Under the pieces are notes generated by a model. It was given only the letters and a program-made list of their open reading frames with translations. It was not told where the DNA came from and searched no databases. From Streptomyces sp. NBC_01707 (lineage in GTDB: Bacteria; Actinomycetota; Actinomycetes; Streptomycetales; Streptomycetaceae): a stretch of DNA of 64,000 nt. The position numbers and the translations under genes are program-made. The stretch spans positions 372,001 through 436,000 of the forward strand of contig NZ_CP109190.1 of the NCBI RefSeq assembly GCF_041438805.1. Direction: 5' to 3'. Positions 34,803 to 44,520 of this stretch are shown here, one piece after another. The first letter of the stretch is position 1; the number at the start of each line of letters is the position of its first letter.

Positions 34803-34860
34803 GACAAGATCACCGCCGTTTACGGCTGGTGGCAGGGTTCTTACCGGCACCCCAAGATCC
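34803..34860 (-). repeat. Interspersed hairpin repeat, copy C
   Basis: The complement reads GGGGTGCCGGTAAGAACCCT, then GCCACCAGCCGTAAACGGCG GTG. It lies between the ArsR-MFS promoter and the convergent-side gene ending at 34869, again outside genes. Confidence 0.78.
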
Positions 34861-34868
34861 CCATGGGT

Positions 34869-35432
34869 TCAAGGAAGCCGAAGGTCCTTCAGCTTGAACT
34901 CACGGCTCCACCGGTCTGCTTCAGGCGGTGGACCCGCGGGTTCGGTTTGAACACGAGGATGCTGTGCAAGCCGAAGAGCTTCGGCCGTGACATCGGCGTC
35001 GATCTGGGCTGGTGTTCCGTCGCCGTCGTATTCGAGGAGGTCGTACTCGTCGTCCAGATTCGCGAGTCGCTCGGCCAGAGGCAGCTCGTGCCCGAAGCGC
35101 TGGTGGATCCGGAAGGCCAGCTCGCGTGGTGTCAGCTCGCCGGCCAGCATCCGGGTGGCAATTGCTCTGGCAGCGGCTTCCTGTCCGGCAACGCTGCCCG
35201 GTGGGTGGAAGGTGAGGCCCAGTTCGTCGAGTGCCGGTGGAAGGAGGTCGGGGACCTCGTAATCCGCCTCCGCGCGTGTGCACGCGGCCAGGGTCCGCAG
35301 GGCAGGACTGTCGAGGCCGGCAACGAGTGCAGCACAGGCAGCAGTGACGACGTCGGTTGCGCAGATCTCGCCCATGCTCGAGAGAACGGCGCGGTCTTGA
35401 AGCTCGCGGGCTGATGGTTCGGTCGACGGCAT
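34869..35432 (-). CDS. Protein of unknown function
   Basis: A 187-residue soluble helical protein (SARELQDRAVLSSMGEICAT, TDVVTAACAALVAGLDSPAL, MLAGELTPRELAFRIHQRFG, ANLDDEYDLLEYDGDGT). Codon bias is good throughout. ATG at 35432 is first in frame. I recognise no family; the LAGxDSPALRxLA pattern is seen in small Streptomyces proteins of unknown role. Confidence 0.7.
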   Translation of the reverse strand: MPSTEPSARELQDRAVLSSMGEICATDVVTAACAALVAGLDSPALRTLAACTRAEADYEVPDLLPPALDELGLTFHPPGSVAGQEAAARAIATRMLAGELTPRELAFRIHQRFGHELPLAERLANLDDEYDLLEYDGDGTPAQIDADVTAEALRLAQHPRVQTEPAGPPPEADRWSREFKLKDLRLP

Positions 35433-35761
35433 CTGCCCATGATCTCGTCAGTGGGTTGAGCAGGGCGAGTGGGTTTCACTGAGATGCCTGCTCGGCTTCG
35501 CGCAGGTCGCGTACGACCGCCAGCGCCAACCCGAGCCTCCTCACCTTCAGTCTGACCGCTGATCGGTCGGACGGAGTGAGAACGCTTCGAGAATTCCGAA
35601 GGTGGGTCACAAAGCTGCAGAACACCCGAGGGAGGAAGAACCCCCTGGCCACGGACACAGGGACTCTGCGGGGCTCAGGGGAACTCACGGGATGTCGCAC
35701 AGATGGGCAAACGCCCCACCGTAAGCGCGTAGACGTTGGGCGTCGGAAGAAACCCAGCGGC
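35433..35761. other. Stretch without a complete gene
   Basis: The minus strand at 35479-35585 encodes TPSDRSAVRLKVRRLGLALA and VVRDLREAEQASQ, which looks coding but has no start; it may be the end of a lost gene. Nothing else was seen. Confidence 0.4.
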
Positions 35762-36751
35762 TCATCCAGACGCGGCTGCGGCTCCGGCGATGCCGGGCCC
35801 GTAGCGGGCTCGGGCGCGGTCGAGGGCAGCTTCGAGGTCGCGGGCTTTGTCGTCTCGGGTGTCGAGGGTGAGCTGGTGGACGGCCTGCTCGGCCGGGATC
35901 AACCGTTCGGCGCGGAGCGAGATGGCGCGGACGCGGGCGCGTTGGAGGCCGAGGAGGGCCAGGAGTTCGCGCGCGGTGGCGCCGAGGTCGGGGGTGTGAG
36001 CCGTTGATTCGGTGAGAGTCCGGGTGCGGGTGGTGCTAGTCCGGTCGGCGTAGGGGACGGTCAAAGTGATCGCCTGGGCGACGCTCCGCTCGTCGCGGAG
36101 TCGGGCGCCGAGCTGCTCGATGAGACCGAGGACGGTGCGGTGGTGCTGGTCAGGGTCGAGCTCGTCGCGGTCGAACCGGCGAGAAGCACTGATCGTTTTC
36201 GGCGCGAGAGCAGGGACGACGGAACGGTCGTCCTGGCCGTGGGCTCGGTCGTGGGTCTGGCGGGCGGCGGTGCCGAGGATCCGCTGGAGGGTGGCAAGCG
36301 GTGTATCAGCGATGTCGCCGGCGGTGGTGATCCCGTACCGGGCCAAGGACCGTGCGCTGGCGGGGCCAACACCGGGAAGCGCTACGGCCGGCTGGGGACG
36401 GAGGAACGCGGCGATCTCGTACGGGCCGTGGCCGACGATCGTGGCGGCGCCGGGCGCGGTGACGGCTGCGGCCATCGCCGCGATCATCCGGTTCGGACCG
36501 GCGCCCGCTGAACTCTGGACGCCGTGGCAGGCGATCGCCCTGAGCCTGATGACACCGACCAGCCCGGCGGCATCCTGCGCCCAGTAGCGCAGAGCACCGG
36601 TGAGGTCGACGTCGGCGGACCAGTCGGCCGGGTGAGGTTCTACCCGCGGCGTGATGCCTTCAAGGACAGCCAGGAGCTACTCGTAAAGCTCGTCGGTCGG
36701 CTCGGCGGCATGGAAGTGGATCCGCATGATCGTGCGCTGGCGGGGAGTCAT
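35762..36751 (-). pseudogene. Y-family DNA polymerase-like mutasome protein with an early stop
   Basis: ATG at 36751 overlaps the stop of the dnaE2-type gene (ATGA). The frame reads MTPRQRTIMRIHFHAAEPTD ELYE, then TAG at 36677-36679, then continues intact: LLAVLEGITPRVEPHPADWS, VGVIRLRAIACHGVQSSAGA, VALPGVGPASARSLARYGIT (helix-hairpin-helix), to 35762. Length (about 330 codons) and context match the Y-family-like partner of DnaE2 in Actinobacteria. A restart after the stop could yield only an N-terminally shortened form. Confidence 0.83.
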
Positions 36752-37893
36752 CCGGCACTCCCGGGGCTGGTGTGGCCGAGTCGGGTGAGGTCGGCGGAAC
36801 GGGTGCCGGCGGGCTGGAGGTCTGCGTACGGGTGCAGCTTGGCGCCAGCGGTGCCGTTCGCAAGGGTCCGGGACGGGGCGGGTTGGGCGGGTGTGGGTGC
36901 GGGGGTGGTATGGCCGAGGAGGTCGAGGACACGCTGCGGACCGAAGTCCCGGCGTGCGGCAGCGAGCTCTTCGAGGTCCCAGACCATCTTTCCGACCACC
37001 GTCCTGCGCGGGCCCCGGGCCTCCACGGTTCCGCGGACGAGGAGGAGCCCGTTGTGGAAGATCGTGTGGGCGCAGTCGTCGTGGCTGTCCTCGAAGAACG
37101 CGATGTCCACCAGCCCGAAGCCGTCTTCGAGGGTGACGAAGATGACCCGCTTTCCGGACGGGATGGGTGGTGTCTGGGTGGAGGCCCGGACACCCGCCAC
37201 CAGGATTTGCTGTCCGGGATGCATCAACTTGAGGTGCTTGGCGTCGGTGGCGCCTATCTCCCGCAGCAGACGGTGATGGTGCTCCATGAGGTGCTGGGAC
37301 ACGTCGATCTTGAGCACGCCGAGTTCGGCGTCGAGAACTTCGCGGCTGGACATTTCCCGCAGCCCGGACGGCCCGGCCGTGACGAGGGTGTCGTCGAGCG
37401 GTAGCTGCCCAGTAGGGCGGGCGCGAGTGTGCCGGTGAAGCTCGGCCGCCTGCAGGAGAAGGTCGCGTCGGGTGAGCTCGTCCTTGAGCTGGTCGAGGGC
37501 GCCGATCTGGATGAGCCGCTCGGCGATCGGCAGGGCGGGCCGGGCCCGCTGCCAGAAATCCTGCAGGGAGTTGTAGGGCTGGCCGGTCGCGATCCGCTCG
37601 ACCTGCTCCTCCGATATGCCCTTCACCGAGGAGAGCGAAAGGCGAACGCCCCAGCCCGCATCGGTCTCCTCCACGGTGTACGCGGGCCGGGAGCGGTTGA
37701 TGTCGACGGGCAGCACGGGGACGTTATGGCGGCGGGCGTCGGCCACGATCACGCGCAGCGGCCACATGCCGGGGTCGTGCTCGAGCAGCCCCGCATACAG
37801 CGCGGCAGGGTGGTGCGCCTTGAGCCAGGCCGACTGCAGGGCCGGAACGGCGAACGCGACGGCGTGCGCGCGGCAGAACCCTTCTCCGAACTA
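36748..37893 (-). pseudogene. dnaE2: C-terminal third of a DnaE2-type error-prone polymerase
   Basis: The frame enters from the IS630 junction as FGEGFCRAHAVAFAVPALQS, then AWLKAHHPAALYAGLLEHDP, ISEEQVERIATGQPYNSLQD and the OB-fold end PGQQILVAGVRASTQTPPIP. This is the C-terminal region of the DnaE2/ImuC alpha subunit used in damage-induced mutagenesis. The PHP and catalytic palm domains (some 650-700 residues) are not on the other side of the element, so they were deleted or moved. The remaining piece cannot polymerise. Confidence 0.9.
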
Positions 37894-39047
37894 GTGTCCT
37901 GCGCCAGTAGTTGATCGTTAGTTGGTATGTGACTTCTACTGCTGGTGCGTCAGTTCCTCGTCGGGGCCCGAAGCTGGAACCGTTGCTGCTGTCCGTGGAG
38001 GAGCGCGCGGAGTTGGAGCGGTTGACGCGTCGGGCGACGTCGGCCCAAGCACTGGCCTTGCGGGCGCGGATTGTGCTGGCGTGTGCGGGACCGGAGGTGC
38101 CGCCGATTGTCGCGGTCGCCCGGGATCTGCGGGTGGCCGCGGACACGGTCCGCAAGTGGCAACGGCGGTTCCTCGCCGAGCGGCTGGAGGGGCTGGTGGA
38201 CGAGCCCCGGCCGGGCCGGCCGCCCACCATCAGCGTCGATCAGGTGGAAGCGGTGGTGGTCACCACGCTGGAACAGCTGCCGAAGAACGCCACCCACTGG
38301 TCGCGGACGTCGATGGCTGAGCACAGTGGTCTGTCGAAGTCGACGGTGGGCAGGATCTGGCGGCAGTTCCAGCTCAAGCCGCATCTGGCGGACACCTTCA
38401 AGCTGTCGACGGACCCGTTGTTCGTGGAGAAGGTCTACGACGTCGTGGGCCTGTACTTCAACCCGCCCGAGGGTGCGGTGGTGCTGTCGGTGGATGAGAA
38501 GTCGCAGATCCAGGCTCTGGACCGGTCTCAGCCGGTGCTGCCGATGATGCCGGGTATGCCTGAGCGGCGTACCCACGACTATGTGCGCAACGGCCTGACC
38601 ACACTGTTTGCCGCGTTCGATGTCGCCACGGGGGAAGTCATCACGGCCCTGCACCGCCGGCACCGGGCCGTGGAGTTCAAGAAGTTCCTGATCCGGATCG
38701 ACAAGGATGTGCCCGCTCACCTGCAGGTCCACCTGATCGTGGACAATTACGGCACCCACAAGACTCCCGCGATCAGAGCCTGGCTGGCCAAACACCCGCG
38801 GTTCGAGCTGCACTTCACCCCGACCGGCTCCTCGTGGATCAACCAGGTCGAGCGGTGGTTCGGCTACCTGGCCCACCAGATGATCCGTCGTGGCGCACAC
38901 AAGAACATCCAGGCCCTGGAAGCCGATATCCGAGCATGGGTCAAGGACTGGAACGAAGACCCCAAGCCGTTCATCTGGACCAAGACCGCCGAAGAGATCC
39001 TGGACTCCCTCGCCCGCTTCTGCCGACGGATCTCTGGCGCAGGACAC
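37894..39047 (+). mobile_element. IS630-family insertion sequence, 1154 bp, TA target
   Basis: The ends are perfect 14-bp inverted repeats GTGTCCTGCGCCAG, flanked by TA at 37892-37893 and 39048-39049 (target CTAG). The left end continues GTA like the MITEs at 21092 and 21584. It encodes one intact transposase and cuts dnaE2. Confidence 0.95.
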
Positions 39048-39050
39048 TAG
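37929..39050 (+). CDS. IS630-family transposase
   Basis: About 373 residues. The N-terminal HTH domains (LSVEERAELERLTRRATSAQ, LRVAADTVRKWQRRFLAERL) are followed by a DDE domain: VVLSVDEKSQIQALDRSQPV, LIVDNYGTHKTPAIRAWLAK, and the Glu in GSSWINQVERWFGYLAHQMI. GTG at 37929 is chosen; TTG at 37911 is possible. The TAG stop uses the flanking TA, so the natural insertion site completes the gene. It is probably active and could move the related MITEs. Confidence 0.93.
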   Translation: MTSTAGASVPRRGPKLEPLLLSVEERAELERLTRRATSAQALALRARIVLACAGPEVPPIVAVARDLRVAADTVRKWQRRFLAERLEGLVDEPRPGRPPTISVDQVEAVVVTTLEQLPKNATHWSRTSMAEHSGLSKSTVGRIWRQFQLKPHLADTFKLSTDPLFVEKVYDVVGLYFNPPEGAVVLSVDEKSQIQALDRSQPVLPMMPGMPERRTHDYVRNGLTTLFAAFDVATGEVITALHRRHRAVEFKKFLIRIDKDVPAHLQVHLIVDNYGTHKTPAIRAWLAKHPRFELHFTPTGSSWINQVERWFGYLAHQMIRRGAHKNIQALEADIRAWVKDWNEDPKPFIWTKTAEEILDSLARFCRRISGAGH

Positions 39051-39060
39051 CGGCACGCAT

Positions 39061-39804
39061 TTAGGTGTTGCCGAGAGTGACCGACGCGAGGCCGAACGGC
39101 AGTTCGCTCACGGCCGCTGCCACCGCATCTTCTGGTGTGCTGAACTGCGCCCCGTCGTTGCCCATCATGCTCTTGGAGACTGTGTAGTGGTCGATGCTGC
39201 GGGCAGACAACATCGGTCCCACGACAGTCAGGTCCGGGCGGGTGGTGGTGGAGAAGCGCAAGGCCCAATGGCTGGTGAAGGGATAGAGCCGACGCAGCGT
39301 CGGCTCGGCGTGGGCCGCTTCGATCAAGGCTTGATAGGCGGGTCCCCACGGGTAGTCCAGCTCGCTTGCCTCAGTCCGCAGGTGTTGCCATTCGCTTGCC
39401 GTCAGGCGAGCTGGGTCGAGGTTGGGCACTTCGAAGCGGCCGCTGAGGTGCACAAACGGAGCGACTTGTTGCAGGGCGTCGAGCGGTTCCCCGTTGTGCC
39501 ATGCCAGGGCGGCCGCGGCGACCACCTTTAATTGCTCCGCCCGGCCGCCGACGAGCTCCAAGCCCTGGAACGAGTCGGTCCCTCGGATCGACCACCTCCG
39601 CTCATGCACCCAGGCACTGATCAACAGCGGGTTGCGATGCGGCAGGGGGCAATCGACCGAGACGCGCGTCAGCGGCTCGGACTCCGAGCTCCGCATCGAG
39701 GCGGTTGCCAGACAGCCTTCTGACACGGCGTGCAGCGCCGCGCGGAGGCTGGCATGAGACGCAACGTCGGGATACAGGTCTGCGGGATCGGGAGGTATAG
39801 GCAC
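39061..39804 (-). CDS. DUF6193-family protein
   Basis: A 247-residue protein. The family-like C-terminal region is DYPWGPAYQALIEAAHAEPT, LRRLYPFTSHWALRFSTTTR, DLTVVGPMLSARSIDHYTV and ELPFGLASVTLGNT. DUF6193 proteins are annotated near natural-product genes, but their role is not established. GTG at 39804 gives MPIPPDPADLYPDVASHASL. It ends just beside the IS630 element, so the neighbouring dnaE2 deletion reached almost to its stop. Confidence 0.75.
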   Translation of the reverse strand: MPIPPDPADLYPDVASHASLRAALHAVSEGCLATASMRSSESEPLTRVSVDCPLPHRNPLLISAWVHERRWSIRGTDSFQGLELVGGRAEQLKVVAAAALAWHNGEPLDALQQVAPFVHLSGRFEVPNLDPARLTASEWQHLRTEASELDYPWGPAYQALIEAAHAEPTLRRLYPFTSHWALRFSTTTRPDLTVVGPMLSARSIDHYTVSKSMMGNDGAQFSTPEDAVAAAVSELPFGLASVTLGNT

Positions 39805-40052
39805 GACGCTCGATTGTGCCTGACACGTCGCGCGGGCGCACGGGCCTGCTCCCTCCCAGGGGTCTTGCCGCGACCTTCCCGCGGTCAGCCGCCGTGCGGT
39901 GCCCATGGCGGAACTCGTGGGTCAGAACCGGGACTCATGCCTCCAGGTCGATGGCGTCGAGACGAGTTTCCTCGGAGGTGCGCGAAGTCGGCTGCGCTCC
40001 CGGTACGCATTCCCCAGCACGTTCTTGGAAGAGCGAGGGAACACCAAGGAAG

Positions 40053-40370
40053 AAGGGCGATCTTCGGCGCACTCGTGGTGCTGACCCTGGCGGCCTGCGC
40101 GGTGCTGGCCGGGGCGACGTCGCTCCTGGCGGTCGGCGAGTGGATCGCCGATGCTCCGCCCCACGTGCTGGCCCATGTCGGCGCGCGGCTCGACCCGCTG
40201 CCCCCCAAGCGGTCCCTGCCCGCGGAAACGACGGTTCGCGACTGCTGGGCCGGATCGACGACGACGCACTGGACCTTGCCGTCGGCCTCTGGCTTGCCGA
40301 CCCCTGCAACCCTGTCGAAGGTCGGCCGCGCGGCCTGGCCGTCGACGGGAACTGCCATGTAAAGGCCGCT
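40053..40370 (+). pseudogene. ISAs1-family transposase N-terminal fragment
   Basis: The translation RRAIFGALVVLTLAACAVLA, GATSLLAVGEWIADAPPHVL, then after a shift near 40240 RLLGRIDDDALDLAVGLWLA, is the N-terminal domain of ISAs1-family transposases. The frame is broken by a small deletion and the catalytic domain is absent. It abuts the stop of the gene at 40370. Confidence 0.75.
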
Positions 40371-41221
40371 CAGGCGGAAGCGCGCAGCGCAGCCAGGAAG
40401 CCGGAGCGGTCGAGAAGGCCGGCGTCGGTGACGGCACGGCCGAAAGTGTCGGCAAGTTCGGCCAGACGCTCACAACCCTCTTCGCCCAGGACGCCGTAGG
40501 CGGGCAGGGCCAGGGCATCGGTGCGGTCCTCGATGTGCTGACGCAGGGCACTGCCTTCGATGCTGAGGACATCCCCGTCGAGGAGACCACGCTCGTGTAG
40601 GTGTTCCCTGGTGGCGGCCCACTGCTCCTCCGGCCAGGCGCGGCTGAGCTTGAGCGCGGCGGCGGGAACCAGGCCGCTGGCACCGTGCAGCACCAGGGCC
40701 TCCAGGGGCCCGACACCCTCAGTGAGCAGCGCGGCTATATGGCCGTCGCCACGGAACTCCCGCAACAGCGTCTGGGCGTGCCACAACTGCAGGATCGGCT
40801 CGTCCGGCCAGGGCAGGGCGGCATGAGCGGCGAACAGCGGGCGCCCCTGCGGGTGTTCGCACGCCGCCTCGGCTGCCCGCCGCGCAAGGCCGATGATCTC
40901 GTCCAGTCCCGGAAGCTCATGGATCTTGGCCCGGCGCAAGGCCTCGCCCGCGCCGGCGAGCCGGGCGGCCAACATCTGCTCGGGGGTGGCCGCGTCCCAG
41001 GCGGCCGGTAGCGCCCCCCGTACAACATCCGGGCAGAAGTTGTAGAAGGTCGCGATGACCAGCTCCGCCGAGGCGCGGCCGAGAGCCGCACCACGGGAGG
41101 CGAAATATCCTGCCCTGCCCTGGAGTCCCAGCTCGCTGTACCGGTTCCTGGCCTCGGGAACGAAGTAGACCATGCCGTGGAGAGGCTCAAGTCGCCGCCA
41201 CGCGAATCGTGCTGCCTTCAT
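40370..41221 (-). CDS. SCO6745-family protein
   Basis: A 283-residue protein beginning with the family pattern RRLEPLHGMVYFVPEARNRY and continuing YFASRGAALGRASAELVIAT FYNF, LPWPDEPILQLWHAQTLLRE, and a winged-helix-like C-terminal part (GLLDGDVLSIEGSALRQHIE DRTD). The family (SalK-like, SCO6745) is common in Streptomyces and sometimes linked to antibiotic clusters; its reaction is unknown. ATG at 41221 gives MKAARFAWRRLEP. Confidence 0.82.
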   Translation of the reverse strand: MKAARFAWRRLEPLHGMVYFVPEARNRYSELGLQGRAGYFASRGAALGRASAELVIATFYNFCPDVVRGALPAAWDAATPEQMLAARLAGAGEALRRAKIHELPGLDEIIGLARRAAEAACEHPQGRPLFAAHAALPWPDEPILQLWHAQTLLREFRGDGHIAALLTEGVGPLEALVLHGASGLVPAAALKLSRAWPEEQWAATREHLHERGLLDGDVLSIEGSALRQHIEDRTDALALPAYGVLGEEGCERLAELADTFGRAVTDAGLLDRSGFLAALRASA

Positions 41222-41477
41222 GTGCCAGTCCTTCCACGGATACTAGAGACATGGGCGGGACACCCGAGGTACCAACCGGTCGGTATGGCGCAACATAGGT
41301 CTCCGGCTGACCGGTGTCAACGGATACGACAGCGAAAGCGCGCGCACCCCAGTAGTCTGTTCGCGATTCGCGGACAACCCGGGCGGACCGGAGCAGGTCG
41401 GACGTAACAGCGCGCACGGTCAGCCTTTGGCTGGTCTAGGCAGAGAAGAGACACCGCACGGAGCTGAGTGCCAGCTC

Positions 41478-42002
41478 TCAATCTTCATGCGCCACACCGA
41501 GATCGTGACGCATAGCGGTTCTCATAGTGCGGAGCATGTCCCAGACCTCGTACTGGGCCTGAGCCGCGGTCTCCGTCGTTTCGCCCGGTCCGGGGGCACC
41601 GCGTTCGAGGCGCTTGACCTGGCCGTAGACCTTGTTCAGGGCTTGGTTGACGGCACTCGCTCGCACAAGTACTTCTCCGGGGGCAACCATCTGTGCTTCG
41701 GAGTATCGATCACGATGCGCGTTCTTTGCTTCATCGAGCGCGACGCTGTCGGCGTCCTCCGCGCCACGCTCCCTCATGACGTGCAGATGGCGGTTGAGTG
41801 CAGTATTGAACTGCCGGGCATCTCGGTTGAGTTCCGCATAGCAGGTACGTCGCAGTGAACGGCTCTCGCGGACCTCTTCATGCTCACGAACGAGCTCTAT
41901 CTCCCGGAGCTTCGCTCGTTCGGAGCCGCGCTGGGTAAGCAGCGATCCTCCCAGAGTTCCTGCGACGCCTGCCACCGCGATGATCACTGAGCTGAGATCC
42001 AC
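41478..42002 (-). CDS. Membrane-anchored coiled-coil protein of unknown function
   Basis: A 174-residue protein with an N-terminal hydrophobic anchor (DLSSVIIAVAGVAGTLGGSL) followed by long charged helices (ERAKLREIELVREHEEVRES, NRDARQFNTALNRHLHVMRE, VNQALNKVYGQVKRLERG). GTG at 42002 gives MDLSSVIIAVAG. This layout, one anchor plus cytoplasmic coiled coil, is common in Streptomyces but its role is unknown. Confidence 0.68.
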   Translation of the reverse strand: MDLSSVIIAVAGVAGTLGGSLLTQRGSERAKLREIELVREHEEVRESRSLRRTCYAELNRDARQFNTALNRHLHVMRERGAEDADSVALDEAKNAHRDRYSEAQMVAPGEVLVRASAVNQALNKVYGQVKRLERGAPGPGETTETAAQAQYEVWDMLRTMRTAMRHDLGVAHED

Positions 42003-42837
42003 CGACGCACTCCGTGAACTTCTTCGGCCTCGCGCCCGCTGCACAGGGCCCAGGCCGCCAAGTCTGCCGCTCTGCCTCACCGAGGAGGACCCCGAGTGCG
42101 AGGGCGCCACCTGTCTGTACGCCCAAGCGTTGGAGGAGGCAAGCGTGCCACGTGACCGAGGACTTCCGGTACTGCGGGAGAAGGATCTGGTGCGCGCCGG
42201 GGTGGACGTCGGGCCGCTTCGGCAGCTGGGGCGGGCCGAGTGCATCGGCCAGAGCGTCGCCGTGCCCGCAGGAGCTCCGCAGGAGTGTTGCCCGGGACTT
42301 GCGCCAGTTGTTGCGGGTCGGCCGTGCTGAGTACAGCTCCAGATCAATCCCCATGCTTCATGATGCGCACGCTATGCCGCTGCACAGCAACAACTGATCA
42401 TCGGCGGGCCCTGGCCCGTGCTCGACATCCGCTTTAGGAGGTCGATCCACCCGCTGTCTGTCGGGCTCCGCCGGCGCGTACTCGGGCCGTTCGCGACGGC
42501 TGAACGCCGCGGCTGCCCATAGTCTTTGATGTCAACGCGGCGTTCGTCGGCACATGCCCGCGCCGCGCTGCCTCGCCGATGGCGACCTGGATCGTCCGGT
42601 GAACGTGATGGGGGTGCCGGCCGCGCTGCCGGAGGCCTGCAGGGCCAGGCCGGGAGTTCCTGTCCGTTGCGGTGACTGCCATCTGGCGTTCATGCCCGTC
42701 CCGCCGCGCCGGTCGTCTGTTCTTCCTAGCGTCCGTGAGTGTGCGCACCACTGGCCTGCCGCAGTCCGCTGTCAGGTTCGAACCGCTGCTGTCCGGTTGG
42801 TGTTCGACTGCACCCGAAGACGCGAAAGGCCCTCGGA
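42003..42837. other. Long stretch without a supportable gene
   Basis: Both strands show only Arg/Pro-rich or Cys-rich open frames lacking family features. 42700-42837 carries the upstream region of the phosphatase gene at 42838. The rest may be decayed sequence. Confidence 0.45.
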
Positions 42838-44454
42838 ATGTCCGAAGAATCCAAGCAAACTCGAATCTCTCGTCGCAACGCGATCGGCCTGTTCGGCGCG
42901 ACAGTGTCCGGCGCCGCCGCCGGGCCACTGGTCCTCGGCGCCGGAACCGCCGAGGCGGTTCCGGCGAAGTCGGAGGTCACCGGTCTCACCACCGGCTCGG
43001 CCACCACCCCCGTCCAGGGCCTGCACCTGACCTTCGGCGCCGACCCACGCAGCCAGATGGTCGTCTCGTGGGTCACCGACGCGGCCGTCAAGAACCCGCG
43101 GGTCGTCTACGGCACGCTGAGTGGCGGCTTCGGCTCCACAGCGCACGCGACGACGAAGACCTACGTGGACGGCGCCTCCGGGCGGGCCGTCTGGGTCCAT
43201 CACGCGCTGATCAGCAAGCTCAAGGCCGACACCGACTACCTGTACGCTGCCCAGCACGACGGCGCCACCCCCGACGCCGGCACCTTCCACACGGCGCCGT
43301 CCGGCAGAGCTCCGTTCACCTTCACCAGCTTCGGCGACCAGGGCGCGCCCAGTGTGACGTGGAAGACCGGAGCGAACCCGGCCGACGCCTCGGGCCGGGA
43401 CTTCGAGCCCAACGCCACGCCCGCCGCTGCCGACATCGTCACCGGCGTCGAGAAGGTCGGCCCGCTGTTCCACCTCCTCAACGGTGACCTCTGCTACGCC
43501 AACACCGGGCCCGACCGCATTCGCGTCTGGCACGACTTCCTCACCAACAACAGCCGCTCGGCGCGATTCCGTCCGTGGATGCCGTGCGCGGGCAACCATG
43601 AGATCGAGCTGGGCAACGGCAAGCTCGGTCTCGACGCGTACCAGACCTACTTCGAGCTGCCCTCGACCGAGACGCAGCCCGAGCTCGACAACCTCTGGTA
43701 CTCCTTCACGGTCGGCTCGGTGAAGGTGATCTCCCTGCAGAACGACGACATCGCCCTGCAGGAGGGCGGCGACATCTACATCAAGGGCTACTCCGGCGGC
43801 CGGCAGCTCGCCTGGCTGGAGAAGGAGCTCAAGTCGGCACGGGCTTCGAAGGACATCGACTGGATCGTCGTCTGTATGCACCAGGTGATGATCAGCTCGG
43901 CGACCGCCGCGAACGGCCCTGATGTCGCGCTGCGCGCGGCGTACGGCCCGCTGTTCGACAAGTACGGCGTCGACCTGGTCGTCTGTGGCCACGAGCACGA
44001 CTACGAGCGCTCGTTGGCGGTGCGTGGCGTCGTCCCCGGCAGCGTCACCCTCACACCCAACCCGAGTCAGACCGCACTCGATGTGATCGAGAGCGCGCAC
44101 GGCACGACGCACATGGTCCTCGGCGGGGGCGGCGTGTCCGGCATCACCAACAACAGCTTCACCACCGACGACGCCGACGGTCACGGGCATCACTCGGCAT
44201 ACGTCCAGATGGAGCACGTCGGCAAGTACAACTCGGTCAAGGAGAAGGAGACGGCGGTCTGGATCGGCGTCCGTGACGCGGAGCATCCGTACGGCTTCGC
44301 CGAGTTCGCCGTCGACCCGGGGCGTCACCCCGGTGACATGACCCGCATCCACGTCACCTACTACAACATCATCACGCCCACAGGTGAGCTGTCGGTCTTC
44401 GAGAAGTTCACGCTCCAACGCCGTCGTAGTGACGGCGGCAACGGCCACCACTGA
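42838..44454 (+). CDS. Tat-exported purple-acid-phosphatase-like metallophosphoesterase
   Basis: A 538-residue enzyme. A twin-arginine signal opens it (QTRISRRNAIGLFGATVSGA), then a fibronectin-like N-terminal domain (GLHLTFGADPRSQMVVSWVT), then the metallophosphoesterase domain: FTSFGDQGAPSV, LNGDLCYANTG, CAGNHEIELG, VVCMHQVMIS and VVCGHEHDYERSL supply the metal ligands. It hydrolyses phosphate esters outside the cell. ATG at 42838 starts just before the Tat motif. A terminator at 44482-44520 follows. Such genes are often under phosphate control; no clear PHO box was confirmed. Confidence 0.93.
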   Translation: MSEESKQTRISRRNAIGLFGATVSGAAAGPLVLGAGTAEAVPAKSEVTGLTTGSATTPVQGLHLTFGADPRSQMVVSWVTDAAVKNPRVVYGTLSGGFGSTAHATTKTYVDGASGRAVWVHHALISKLKADTDYLYAAQHDGATPDAGTFHTAPSGRAPFTFTSFGDQGAPSVTWKTGANPADASGRDFEPNATPAAADIVTGVEKVGPLFHLLNGDLCYANTGPDRIRVWHDFLTNNSRSARFRPWMPCAGNHEIELGNGKLGLDAYQTYFELPSTETQPELDNLWYSFTVGSVKVISLQNDDIALQEGGDIYIKGYSGGRQLAWLEKELKSARASKDIDWIVVCMHQVMISSATAANGPDVALRAAYGPLFDKYGVDLVVCGHEHDYERSLAVRGVVPGSVTLTPNPSQTALDVIESAHGTTHMVLGGGGVSGITNNSFTTDDADGHGHHSAYVQMEHVGKYNSVKEKETAVWIGVRDAEHPYGFAEFAVDPGRHPGDMTRIHVTYYNIITPTGELSVFEKFTLQRRRSDGGNGHH

Positions 44455-44481
44455 CCCACCGCGACCAGCAGCAGTAGTCGT

Positions 44482-44520
44482 CAACGCCTGGGCCGGGACG
44501 TCGTCCCGACCCAGGCGTTG
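44482..44520. terminator. Terminator of the phosphoesterase gene
   Basis: CAACGCCTGGG at 44482-44492 pairs with 44510-44520, with an inner CGGGACG/CGTCCCG stem. It starts 28 bp after the stop codon at 44454. Confidence 0.85.

Noticed and set aside
29868..35432. The four short repeats as attachment sites of an integrated element
   Set aside because: They occur in both orientations with no tRNA or integrase nearby, so a dispersed repeat family is the better reading.
37950..39056. An open minus-strand frame of 368 codons
   Set aside because: It is antisense to the IS630-family transposase.
42772..44484. An open minus-strand frame of 570 codons
   Set aside because: It is antisense to the purple-acid-phosphatase-like gene, whose metal motifs are unmistakable.
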